Source: DASTCC01 sp035711465
GTDB lineage: Bacteria > Acidobacteriota > Vicinamibacteria > Vicinamibacterales > SCN-69-37
Direction: 5' to 3'
NCBI GenBank assembly: GCA_035711465.1
Contig: DASTCC010000445.1
Span: 1-22,007, forward strand
Length of the DNA stretch: 22,007 nt
A program made the position numbers and the translations under genes. The notes under the pieces are model-generated. The model searched no databases. It saw only the letters and a list, made by a program, of their open reading frames with translations, and had not been told where the DNA came from. This document shows positions 1-6,115 of the stretch, piece after piece (position 1 is the stretch's first letter; each line of letters opens with the position of its first letter).

Positions 1-1644
1 GAGTTCCTGCGGACGCTCTTCAAGATCAACGAAGGCGACGTCTTCAGCCGCAAGGCGCTCAACAAGGGGATCGAGAAGGCGACCGAGGCCTACGGCAGCG
101 CCGGGTTCTATCAGGCGACGCCGGCGCCCGACTTCGTCTTCCGCGATGTCGATCCGGAGACCGGGCAGCCGCTGCCCGGTGAGCACCCGGCGATCGTCGA
201 CATCAACATGAAGTTCCAGGAAGGGACGCAGTTCTTCATCAACCGCATCACCTTCCACGGCAACACGACGACGCTCGATCAGGTCATCCGCCGCGAGATG
301 CGCATCGCCGAGGGCGGCGTCTTCAACACGCTCGGCCTGCGCGAGAGCATCCGCCGGCTCAACCAGCTCGGCTACTTCAAGCCGCTCGAGAACGCCGAGG
401 CGATCAAGGTCACCGAGGTGCCCGGCCAGACCGGCCGCGTCGACGTCGGCCTGACCTTCGAGGAGCAGAACCGGAACTCGATTTCGTTCGGCGCCGGCGT
501 GTCGCAGTTCGACGGCTTCTTCGGCCAGCTCTCGTTCCAGACCTCGAACTTCCTCGGCCGCGGCGAGACGGTCGGCATCTCGCTGCAGCGCGGCTCGCAG
601 GCGCGCAACTACCAGGTCTCGTTCAGCGAGCCGTATCTGTTCGACCGGCCGATTACCGCCGGCTTCGACATCTTCCGCCGCCAGTTCCACTACATCGGGC
701 AGTACACGCAGGACTCGACCGGCACGAACACCGTCGTCGGCTTTCCGATCGCCGACTACACGCGGATGTTCATGGGCTACAGCTACGAGAAGGTCACGAT
801 CCGGGACATCAACCCGCTGTACCTCCAGGAAGAAGTGCTGGCCTCGAACCCGTTCCTGCGCGACTCGCTGCTGATCGCGAGCGGCGGCAAGCGCACGGTC
901 AGCAAGATCTCGCCGAGCGTCGTCCACAACACGGTCAACCAGCCGATCTTCCCGAGCGCCGGCCGGCGCCTGACGGCGGACGTCGACTTCGCCGGCCTCG
1001 GCGGCAACTCGAACTTCTGGCAGACGCGGTTCGAGGCCATCCAGTTCATCCCGTTCACGAACCGGCTGTCGCTCGGCATGCGCGCTGAAGTGCAGTACGT
1101 CCGGCCGTTCGGATCGACGCTGAACCTGCCGATCTTCGAGCGCTACTTTCTCGGCGGCGAGTACAGCGTCCGCGGCTTCGACCTGCGCACCATCGGTCCG
1201 CGCGATCAGAGCGGACAGATCGTCCTCGGCGGCAACAAGACGATGCTGTTCAACGCCGAGTTCAACATCAACATCGCCGGGCCGGTCCGGCTGCTGGCGT
1301 TCTACGACGCCGGTCAGGTCCGTGACATCGGCGAGAACTTCGGCTGGTGGGAGGACGTGACCGAGATCATCCCGCCGCCCCGGCCGGTCCTGTACGATCC
1401 GCTGACGACGATCACGCTGCGCGAGTTCGGCACGCTCCCGCCGGTGAACCAGGAAGTCGTGATCGGCCGCCGCAACGCGTTCAAGACCTCGACCGGGCTG
1501 GAGCTGCGCTTCTTCATGCCGGTGCTGAACGTGCCGTTCCGCCTGATCGCGGCCTACAACCCGCAGCGCGGCGGCGTGCTCAACAACAGCCTGCAGCCGC
1601 AGCCGAAGTTCACGTTCCGGTTCGCGGTGGGCACGACGTTCTAG
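1..1644 (+). CDS. bamA: BamA outer-membrane assembly factor (5' truncated)
   Basis: The frame is open from base 1, so the start and the first POTRA domains lie outside the window; 547 residues are visible. Seen: about 150 residues of POTRA-type sequence, ending in the last POTRA (around 'GNTTTLDQVIRREM' and 'LNQLGYF'), then a long beta-barrel region rich in alternating aromatic and polar residues. The barrel carries the Omp85 signature VRGF (codons at 1168–1179) and ends in phenylalanine after 'RFAVGTTF', the usual C-terminal signal of outer-membrane barrels. Known for the family: BamA is the core of the BAM complex, which folds and inserts barrel proteins into the outer membrane. The gene is followed at 35 nt by a lipoprotein and then by a Skp-like chaperone, the classical bamA–skp neighbourhood. 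The identification is firm; only the N-terminus is missing. Confidence 0.96.
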   Translation, partial: EFLRTLFKINEGDVFSRKALNKGIEKATEAYGSAGFYQATPAPDFVFRDVDPETGQPLPGEHPAIVDINMKFQEGTQFFINRITFHGNTTTLDQVIRREMRIAEGGVFNTLGLRESIRRLNQLGYFKPLENAEAIKVTEVPGQTGRVDVGLTFEEQNRNSISFGAGVSQFDGFFGQLSFQTSNFLGRGETVGISLQRGSQARNYQVSFSEPYLFDRPITAGFDIFRRQFHYIGQYTQDSTGTNTVVGFPIADYTRMFMGYSYEKVTIRDINPLYLQEEVLASNPFLRDSLLIASGGKRTVSKISPSVVHNTVNQPIFPSAGRRLTADVDFAGLGGNSNFWQTRFEAIQFIPFTNRLSLGMRAEVQYVRPFGSTLNLPIFERYFLGGEYSVRGFDLRTIGPRDQSGQIVLGGNKTMLFNAEFNINIAGPVRLLAFYDAGQVRDIGENFGWWEDVTEIIPPPRPVLYDPLTTITLREFGTLPPVNQEVVIGRRNAFKTSTGLELRFFMPVLNVPFRLIAAYNPQRGGVLNNSLQPQPKFTFRFAVGTTF

Positions 1645-1661
1645 GCCGGCGGCGCGCCGGC
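1645..1661 (+). other. Short GC-rich hairpin between bamA and the lipoprotein gene
   Basis: Immediately after the bamA stop, a perfect 7-bp stem (1645–1651 with 1655–1661) closes on a 3-nt loop. There is no T-run after it, so it is not a classical intrinsic terminator. It may protect the 3' end of the bamA message or modulate read-through into the lipoprotein gene. Its function is inference. Confidence 0.35.
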
Positions 1662-1679
1662 GTCCCTCAAGGAGATTCA

Positions 1680-2099
1680 ATGCGTCGATCGTTCGGTTCC
1701 GCCCTCCTCGTGGTCCTGGTCGCGGCGTTCGCGGCCGCGGGCTGCGACGACGACACCCCGCCGCGGACCCTTCCGCCCGATCCCGAGCTGGTCACCGAGA
1801 CGTTCTCCGGATCGATCAATCAGAAGGGCGCGGTGACGCACCCGTTCCTCGCGACGCAGGCGGGCGCGGTGCGGGCGACGCTGACGTCGGTCGAGCCCGA
1901 TGCCACGATTGCGGTAGGGTTGACCCTCGGCACCTGGAACGGGGCGGTCTGCCAGGCCGTGCTCTCGAACGACAACGCGTTCCAGGGCGCGGTCATCAAC
2001 GGGACGGCCTCGGTCACCTCGCAGCTCTGCGTGCGCATCCAGGACGTCGGCAAGCTCGTTGGCACGCTCAATTACACGATCACGGTGCTGCATCCCTGA
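1680..2099 (+). CDS. Small secreted lipoprotein of unknown function
   Basis: This is a 139-residue protein starting at ATG 1680, preceded by a strong Shine-Dalgarno AAGGAG at 1669–1674 with a 5-nt spacing. Seen: a positively charged N-terminus (MRRS), a hydrophobic stretch of about 14 residues, and a lipobox A-A-G-C with the lipidated cysteine at residue 22, followed by acidic residues (DDD) and a proline-rich spacer. The remaining 100 or so residues alternate in a beta-like pattern ('FSGSINQKGAV', 'ATLTSVEPDATIAVGL', 'LNYTITVLHP') with two cysteines that could form a disulfide. The C-terminal pattern is reminiscent of bacterial pre-peptidase-type beta-sandwich domains, but I do not recognise a family. 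Sitting between bamA and skp, it may be an envelope accessory protein; that is inference only. Confidence 0.8.
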   Translation: MRRSFGSALLVVLVAAFAAAGCDDDTPPRTLPPDPELVTETFSGSINQKGAVTHPFLATQAGAVRATLTSVEPDATIAVGLTLGTWNGAVCQAVLSNDNAFQGAVINGTASVTSQLCVRIQDVGKLVGTLNYTITVLHP

Positions 2100-2245
2100 G
2101 CCGTGCTTCGGGCTTCGTGCGCCGTGCCGTGCTTCGTGCGCCGTTCGGCCGGCAGGTGCCGGGCCGGCGTATCCCTCCGTTACGGTCCGGTTTGCCGGAC
2201 TGGTTCCGTCTAGGCTAATCTTTGTCGGTTAAGGTGTTGACACTA
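2100..2245 (+). promoter_or_regulatory. Intergenic region upstream of skp with repeats, hairpins and a weak possible promoter
   Basis: The gap begins with a degenerate 'gtgcttcg' word array, including an exact 14-bp direct repeat at 2112–2125 and 2131–2144. It continues with a hairpin at 2183–2202 (GTCCGG/CCGGAC core, loop TTTG). A possible sigma-70-like promoter overlaps it: TTGCCG at 2192–2197 and TAATCT at 2216–2221, spacer 18. The promoter match is weak (4/6 and 3/6). A terminator for the bamA unit or a promoter for skp are both possible, and neither is proven by the sequence. Confidence 0.3.
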
Positions 2246-2893
2246 ATGACTCGCATGCTCACCACGTTCGTAGTGTGTGCCCTCTTCGTGGCCATTCCGG
2301 CCGCGGCCCAGACGACGCCGCCGCCGACCACGCAGCCACCGCCCACCCAGACCCCGCCGCCGCAGACGCCCCCGGCGGGCCAGAAGCCGCCCGCACTGCC
2401 GACGCCTCCGGTCCCGGTGCCGTTCCCGGACGGTGCCAAGGTCGCCTTCATCAGCCTCCAGGCCATCGTCTCGCAGTCGGATCTGGGCAAGGCCGGCTCG
2501 AAGGAGCTCCAGGCGCTGACCGAGGCGAAGCAGCAGCAGGTGTCCGCCAAGCAGAAGGAAGTGCAGGGCATCCAGCAGAAGATGCAGGCGCAGCAGACGG
2601 TGATGTCCGCCGAGGCGGCCGCGAACATGAATCGCGAGCTCGATCGGCTGCAGCGCGAACTGCAGTTCCTGCAGCAGCAGGCGCAGGCCGACATCCAGAG
2701 CAAGAACCAGGAGCTGCTCGAGAGCTTCACGCAGAAGGTGCTCCCGATCGTCGAGAAGATTCGCGAGGACATGGGCCTCTGGGTCATCTTCGCGGTGCAG
2801 GAGGACGGCGGCGGACTGGCGGTCGCGGCGACCCACAAGGGCCTCGACCTGTCCATGGAAGTCGTCAAGCGCCTCAACGCGATCGCCAAGTGA
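2246..2893 (+). CDS. skp: Skp/OmpH-family periplasmic chaperone with proline-rich spacer
   Basis: I start this 215-residue protein at ATG 2246, with AAGG at 2231–2234 upstream; an in-frame TTG at 2222 would put extra residues before the signal peptide. Seen: a signal peptide (hydrophobic residues 5–18, cleavage near A-A-A/Q at 21/22), then a very proline-rich segment (about residues 24–62). A short beta strand 'KVAFISLQAIV' follows, then a long Gln/Glu/Lys-rich coiled coil (about 85–170), and a C-terminal strand region 'LWVIFAVQEDGGGLAVA' ending in a helix. This is the OmpH/Skp layout. Known: Skp trimers hold unfolded outer-membrane proteins in the periplasm and hand them to BamA, whose gene lies just upstream. 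The proline-rich spacer is unusual for the family. Confidence 0.88.
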   Translation: MTRMLTTFVVCALFVAIPAAAQTTPPPTTQPPPTQTPPPQTPPAGQKPPALPTPPVPVPFPDGAKVAFISLQAIVSQSDLGKAGSKELQALTEAKQQQVSAKQKEVQGIQQKMQAQQTVMSAEAAANMNRELDRLQRELQFLQQQAQADIQSKNQELLESFTQKVLPIVEKIREDMGLWVIFAVQEDGGGLAVAATHKGLDLSMEVVKRLNAIAK

Positions 2894-2929
2894 GCGCAGG
2901 CGGCCGCTCGGCGCTGGCCGTCACCGACA

Positions 2930-2968
2930 CCGGACGTTCTTCCCCGCCGTTGGAGGAAGGACGTCCGG
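2930..2968 (+). terminator. Strong 14-bp hairpin between skp and fabZ-lpxA
   Basis: Bases 2930–2943 pair with 2955–2968: CCGGACGT with ACGTCCGG, then six further pairs including one G–T wobble, around an 11-nt loop. Only a short 'tctt' follows, so a Rho-independent terminator or attenuator is plausible but not canonical. The hairpin ends 20 nt before the fabZ-lpxA start, so it could also affect translation initiation. Confidence 0.5.
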
Positions 2969-2988
2969 CGTCTTACTGTGTAGGTCCG

Positions 2989-4236
2989 ATGAACATCCCG
3001 CCCGTGCTCGACCGCCTGGCGTTCCGCTATCCGTCAGTGCTGGTCGACGCCGTGACCGAACACGAGCCCGGCCGCCGCATCGTCGCCGTCAAGAACGTCA
3101 CGGTCTCCGAAGAGTTCTTCCAGGGACATTTTCCGGGCACGCCGGTGATGCCGGGCGTGCTGATGATCGAATCGCTCACCCAGGTGGCGACGCTGCTGCT
3201 CGCGACCGCGCCGTCCGAGTCGTGCTGGAGCCGTGCCTGGCTGCGCGGCGTGGACAGCGCCAAGTTCCGCCGCCAGGTGGTGCCCGGCGATCGGATCGAG
3301 CTGCAGGTCACGCTCGGCCGACGCCGCGGCCGGATCGCGCGCGCCGCCGCGGTCGCGACCGTCGAAGGGCACGTCGTCGCCGAGGCGACGCTGGTGATCT
3401 CGTTCGAGCCGTCGTCGCGGCCTGGCGGGCGAATCCACGAGACCGCGATCGTCCATCCGGACGCGCGCGTCGGCGAAGGCACGACGATCGGCCCGTTCGT
3501 GAGCATCGGCCCGCACGTCACCATCGGCCGCGACTGCCGGATCGGCGCCTCGGCGGTGATCGACGGCGCGACGACGATCGGCGATCGCACCGAGATCTAT
3601 CCGTTCGCGTCGATCGGCCTGGCGCCGCAGGATCTGAAGTTCCGCGGCGAGCCGACGCGGCTCGAGATCGGCCACGACAACGTCTTCCGCGAGTTCGTGA
3701 CGATTCACCGCGGCACCGCCGGCGGCGGCGGGGTGACGCGGATCGGGCACCACAACCTGTTCATGGCCTACGCCCACGTCGCGCACGACTGCCGCGTCGG
3801 CAACCACACGATCTTCGGCAATGCGGCGACGCTCGGCGGCCACGTCGCCGTCGAAGACTACGCGACGATCAGCGCCTATTCGGGCGTCCATCAGTTCTGC
3901 CGCGTCGGCCAGCACGCCTTCATCGGCGGCTACACCGTCGTGACGCGCGATGCGCTGCCGTACGCGAAGACCGTCGGCAACCGGGCGCGCATTTACGGGG
4001 TGAACTCGATCGGCCTGGCCCGGCGCGGCTTCAGCCCCGAACTCATCGGCAAGCTTCGCCGCGCCTACCGGCACCTGGTGCAGCACAACACCAGCCGTGC
4101 GCTGGAGCTGATCGAAAAGGATCCGTCGCTGGCGGCGCCCGAGGTCAGCTACCTCGTGACCTTCATCACCTCCGCGCAGCGCGGCGTCATCCTGCGCCGC
4201 CCGTCGCGCCGCCCCGACGATCCGGTCGATGAGTAG
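2989..4236 (+). CDS. fabZ/lpxA: Bifunctional fusion: FabZ-type 3-hydroxyacyl-ACP dehydratase + LpxA UDP-GlcNAc acyltransferase
   Basis: One uninterrupted 415-residue reading frame from ATG 2989 holds two enzymes. Residues 1–144 are FabZ: the hot-dog signature HFPGTPVMPGVL with His47 and, 14 residues on, Glu61, the spacing of the FabZ catalytic pair. Residues about 148–415 are LpxA: left-handed beta-helix hexapeptides ('IGPFVSIGPHVTIG'), 'AHVAHDC' with His266 aligned to E. coli catalytic His125, 'GVHQFCRVGQ', and a helical C-terminus. Gly330 aligns with E. coli Gly173 of the hydrocarbon ruler, suggesting a long 3-hydroxyacyl donor. Known: FabZ dehydrates 3-hydroxyacyl-ACP for fatty acid synthesis, whereas LpxA draws the same substrate into lipid A. 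Separate neighbouring fabZ and lpxA genes are the norm; here they are one chain. No lpxD lies between skp and fabZ, unlike enterobacteria. Confidence 0.93.
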   Translation: MNIPPVLDRLAFRYPSVLVDAVTEHEPGRRIVAVKNVTVSEEFFQGHFPGTPVMPGVLMIESLTQVATLLLATAPSESCWSRAWLRGVDSAKFRRQVVPGDRIELQVTLGRRRGRIARAAAVATVEGHVVAEATLVISFEPSSRPGGRIHETAIVHPDARVGEGTTIGPFVSIGPHVTIGRDCRIGASAVIDGATTIGDRTEIYPFASIGLAPQDLKFRGEPTRLEIGHDNVFREFVTIHRGTAGGGGVTRIGHHNLFMAYAHVAHDCRVGNHTIFGNAATLGGHVAVEDYATISAYSGVHQFCRVGQHAFIGGYTVVTRDALPYAKTVGNRARIYGVNSIGLARRGFSPELIGKLRRAYRHLVQHNTSRALELIEKDPSLAAPEVSYLVTFITSAQRGVILRRPSRRPDDPVDE

Positions 4237-4243
4237 TGTGGTC

Positions 4244-4331
4244 GGTGCTGGGTGCTGGGTGCTGAGTGCCAGGTGCTGTCTGCTAGGTGCTGTGTGCGGC
4301 ACACAGCCCCCAGCACCTAGCACCCGGCACC
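4244..4331 (+). repeat. GGTGCTG heptad array folding into an inverted repeat
   Basis: Seven heptads in exact register fill 4244–4292: GGTGCTG three times, then AGTGCCA, GGTGCTG, TCTGCTA, GGTGCTG. After a short GC turn (TGTGCGG, then CACACAGCCCC), reverse-complement heptads follow: CAGCACC 4311–4317, TAGCACC 4318–4324, CGGCACC 4325–4331. The element fills almost the whole gap between fabZ-lpxA and lpxI and would form a long hairpin in RNA or a cruciform in DNA. It encodes no credible protein. Confidence 0.85.
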
Positions 4332-4341
4332 TTCTCTTGCC

Positions 4342-5169
4342 ATGCCGCCGATCGGACTGATCGCCGGCAACGGGCGGTTCCCGTTTCTGGTGCTGCGCGC
4401 GGCGCGGCAGCTCGGGCGCGAAGTGGCGATCGTGGCCATCGAAGGGGAGGCGTTTCCGGAGATCGCCGCGCTGGCCGCCGAGCTCGGCGGCGCGACGATC
4501 ACCTGGATCCGCGTCGGCCAGCTCGGCAAGTGCATCAAGACGTTCACTGAAGCCGGCGTCACCGAAGCGGTGATGGCCGGGCAGGTGAAGCACGTGAAGC
4601 TCTTCGACGTCGTCCCGGACCTGACGCTGCTCTCGGTGCTGACCCGGCTCAAGGCCCGCAATACCGACGCGCTCATCGCCGCGGTCGTCGACGTGCTCAA
4701 GGATCACGGGATCACGTTCATGGACTCGACGGCGCTCCTGGCCGAGCTGATGGTCAAGCCCGGGGTGTTGACCGAGGCGGCGCCTTCCGACGCGATGCGC
4801 GCGGACTTCGAGTTCGGCTACGGCGTCGCCGACGTCATCGCCGGGCTCGACATCGGGCAGACGATCGTCGTCAAGGCGCGCGCGGTGGTGGCCGTGGAAG
4901 CGATGGAAGGCACGGACGACACGATTGCGAGGGCGGGTAGTCTCGCCGGCGCGGGGACGCGCGTGGTCAAGGTCGCCAAACCGCGCCAGGACATGCGCTT
5001 CGCCGTCCCGGTGGTCGGCGTCGCGACGATCGACGCGATGGCGCGGGCCGGCGCCGACGGGCTGTCGCTCGACGCCGGCAAGACGCTGATCGTCGACGGC
5101 CCGGCGTTTCTCGCCGCGGCCAATCGCGCCGGCCTCGTCGTCGTCGGACGCGAGCGGGGGCGATCGTGA
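4342..5169 (+). CDS. lpxI: LpxI, UDP-2,3-diacylglucosamine pyrophosphatase
   Basis: This 275-residue protein has the LpxI (DUF1009) architecture. Seen: N-terminal 'IGLIAGNGRFPF' (residues 4–15), 'VMAGQVKHVKLFD' in the middle, and the C-terminal domain with 'VVKARAVVAVEAMEGTDD' and 'KPRQDMRFAVPVVG' (Asp217 in QDMRF, in the conserved acidic region of the family). Known: LpxI hydrolyses UDP-2,3-diacylglucosamine to lipid X and UMP, the fourth step of lipid A synthesis, and replaces LpxH in many bacteria. Its place after fabZ-lpxA fits. There is no clear ribosome binding site at ATG 4342; the start lies 10 nt after the hairpin array. The stop overlaps the next gene's GTG by 4 nt (GTGA, 5166–5169), implying translational coupling. 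Confidence 0.93.
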   Translation: MPPIGLIAGNGRFPFLVLRAARQLGREVAIVAIEGEAFPEIAALAAELGGATITWIRVGQLGKCIKTFTEAGVTEAVMAGQVKHVKLFDVVPDLTLLSVLTRLKARNTDALIAAVVDVLKDHGITFMDSTALLAELMVKPGVLTEAAPSDAMRADFEFGYGVADVIAGLDIGQTIVVKARAVVAVEAMEGTDDTIARAGSLAGAGTRVVKVAKPRQDMRFAVPVVGVATIDAMARAGADGLSLDAGKTLIVDGPAFLAAANRAGLVVVGRERGRS

Positions 5170-6098
5170 GCGCGTTGCGCGTCGGCGTGATCGGCGTCGG
5201 CCATCTCGGCAAACACCACGCGCGCCTGCTCGGCGCCCTGCCCGGCGTCACGCTGGTCGCGGCCGTCGATCTCGACCTCGCCAAAGCGCGCGCGGCCACC
5301 GCCGACAGCGGCGCCGAGGCACTCACGAACAGCCGCGACCTGCTCGGCGGCGTCGACGCCGTCACGATCGCCGTGCCGACGGCCGCGCACCTCGAGGTCG
5401 CCAGGCCGTTCCTCGAATCGGGGGTGCACGTGCTGGTCGAGAAGCCGATGACCGCGACGCTCGACGAGGCCGACGAGATGATCCGGCTTGCCGGGCAATC
5501 GGGCGCGCTGCTGATGGCCGGGCACACCGAGCGGTTCAACCCCGCGGTCCAGGCGGCCCTGCCGGAGCTCCGCGCGCCGAAGTTCGTCGAGGTGCACCGG
5601 ATGAGCGGATTCCCGGAGCGCAGTCTCGACATCGACGTCGTCTTCGACGTGATGATTCACGACCTCGACATCATCCTGGCGGTGGATCGATCCGAGGTGC
5701 TCTCGGTGGATGCGATCGGCGTCCCGGTGCTGACGCCGAAGGTCGACATCGCCAACGCGCGCATCCGCTTCGCATCGGGCTGCGTCGCCAACATCACCGC
5801 GAGCCGCATCAGCCGCGACAAGGTCCGCAAGGTGCGGTTCTTCGATCGCGACATGTACATCTCCGTCGACTATGCCGCGCAGGAGCTGGAGATCTGGCGG
5901 CTGCGGCCGCGGCCGGGCGAGCGTCCGGCGATCGAGGGCGGCCCGGTGCCGGTGACGAGCGACGAGCCGCTCCGGCAGGAGCTGCTCGACTTCGTCGCCG
6001 CGATCGCCGGGAAGCGGGCGCCGCGCGTCACCGGCGAGGACGGCCGCCGCGCCCTGGCGCTCGCCACGCGTGTCGCCGAGGCGATTGCGAGAGGATAA
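5166..6098 (+). CDS. Gfo/Idh/MocA-family oxidoreductase in the lipid A operon (GnnA-like?)
   Basis: This 310-residue NAD(P)-dependent dehydrogenase starts at GTG 5166, overlapping lpxI. Seen: a Rossmann motif 'GVIGVGHLG' (residues 7–15), the family's EKP motif at 92–94 ('VLVEKPMTATL'), 'AGHTERFNPA', and a D-x3-H pair in 'FDVMIHDLD' (Asp161, His165) typical of the catalytic site. Known: Gfo/Idh proteins oxidise sugars or nucleotide sugars. One member, GnnA, oxidises UDP-GlcNAc at C3 before an aminotransferase (GnnB) makes the diamino sugar used in amide-linked lipid A. Its position directly after lpxI makes a nucleotide-sugar role in lipid A likely, but no GnnB is present in the window, so GnnA identity is only a hypothesis. 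UbiD starts 17 nt downstream. Confidence 0.85.
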   Translation: MSALRVGVIGVGHLGKHHARLLGALPGVTLVAAVDLDLAKARAATADSGAEALTNSRDLLGGVDAVTIAVPTAAHLEVARPFLESGVHVLVEKPMTATLDEADEMIRLAGQSGALLMAGHTERFNPAVQAALPELRAPKFVEVHRMSGFPERSLDIDVVFDVMIHDLDIILAVDRSEVLSVDAIGVPVLTPKVDIANARIRFASGCVANITASRISRDKVRKVRFFDRDMYISVDYAAQELEIWRLRPRPGERPAIEGGPVPVTSDEPLRQELLDFVAAIAGKRAPRVTGEDGRRALALATRVAEAIARG

Positions 6099-6115
6099 GA
6101 GGCGCGTTCGTCATC

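Noticed and set aside
2222..2245. TTG at 2222 as the skp start
   Set aside because: It would add eight residues before a good signal peptide; ATG 2246 with AAGG upstream fits better.
2275..2988. N-terminal extension of the FabZ–LpxA frame back through skp
   Set aside because: The upstream in-frame sequence overlaps skp in another frame and is low-complexity; FabZ similarity begins at ATG 2989.
3034..4707. Long reverse-strand open frame (557 codons) opposite fabZ-lpxA and lpxI
   Set aside because: Its translation is Arg/Asp/Ala/Val-rich with no domain, and it is antisense to two well-recognised enzymes; long antisense frames are expected at this GC content.
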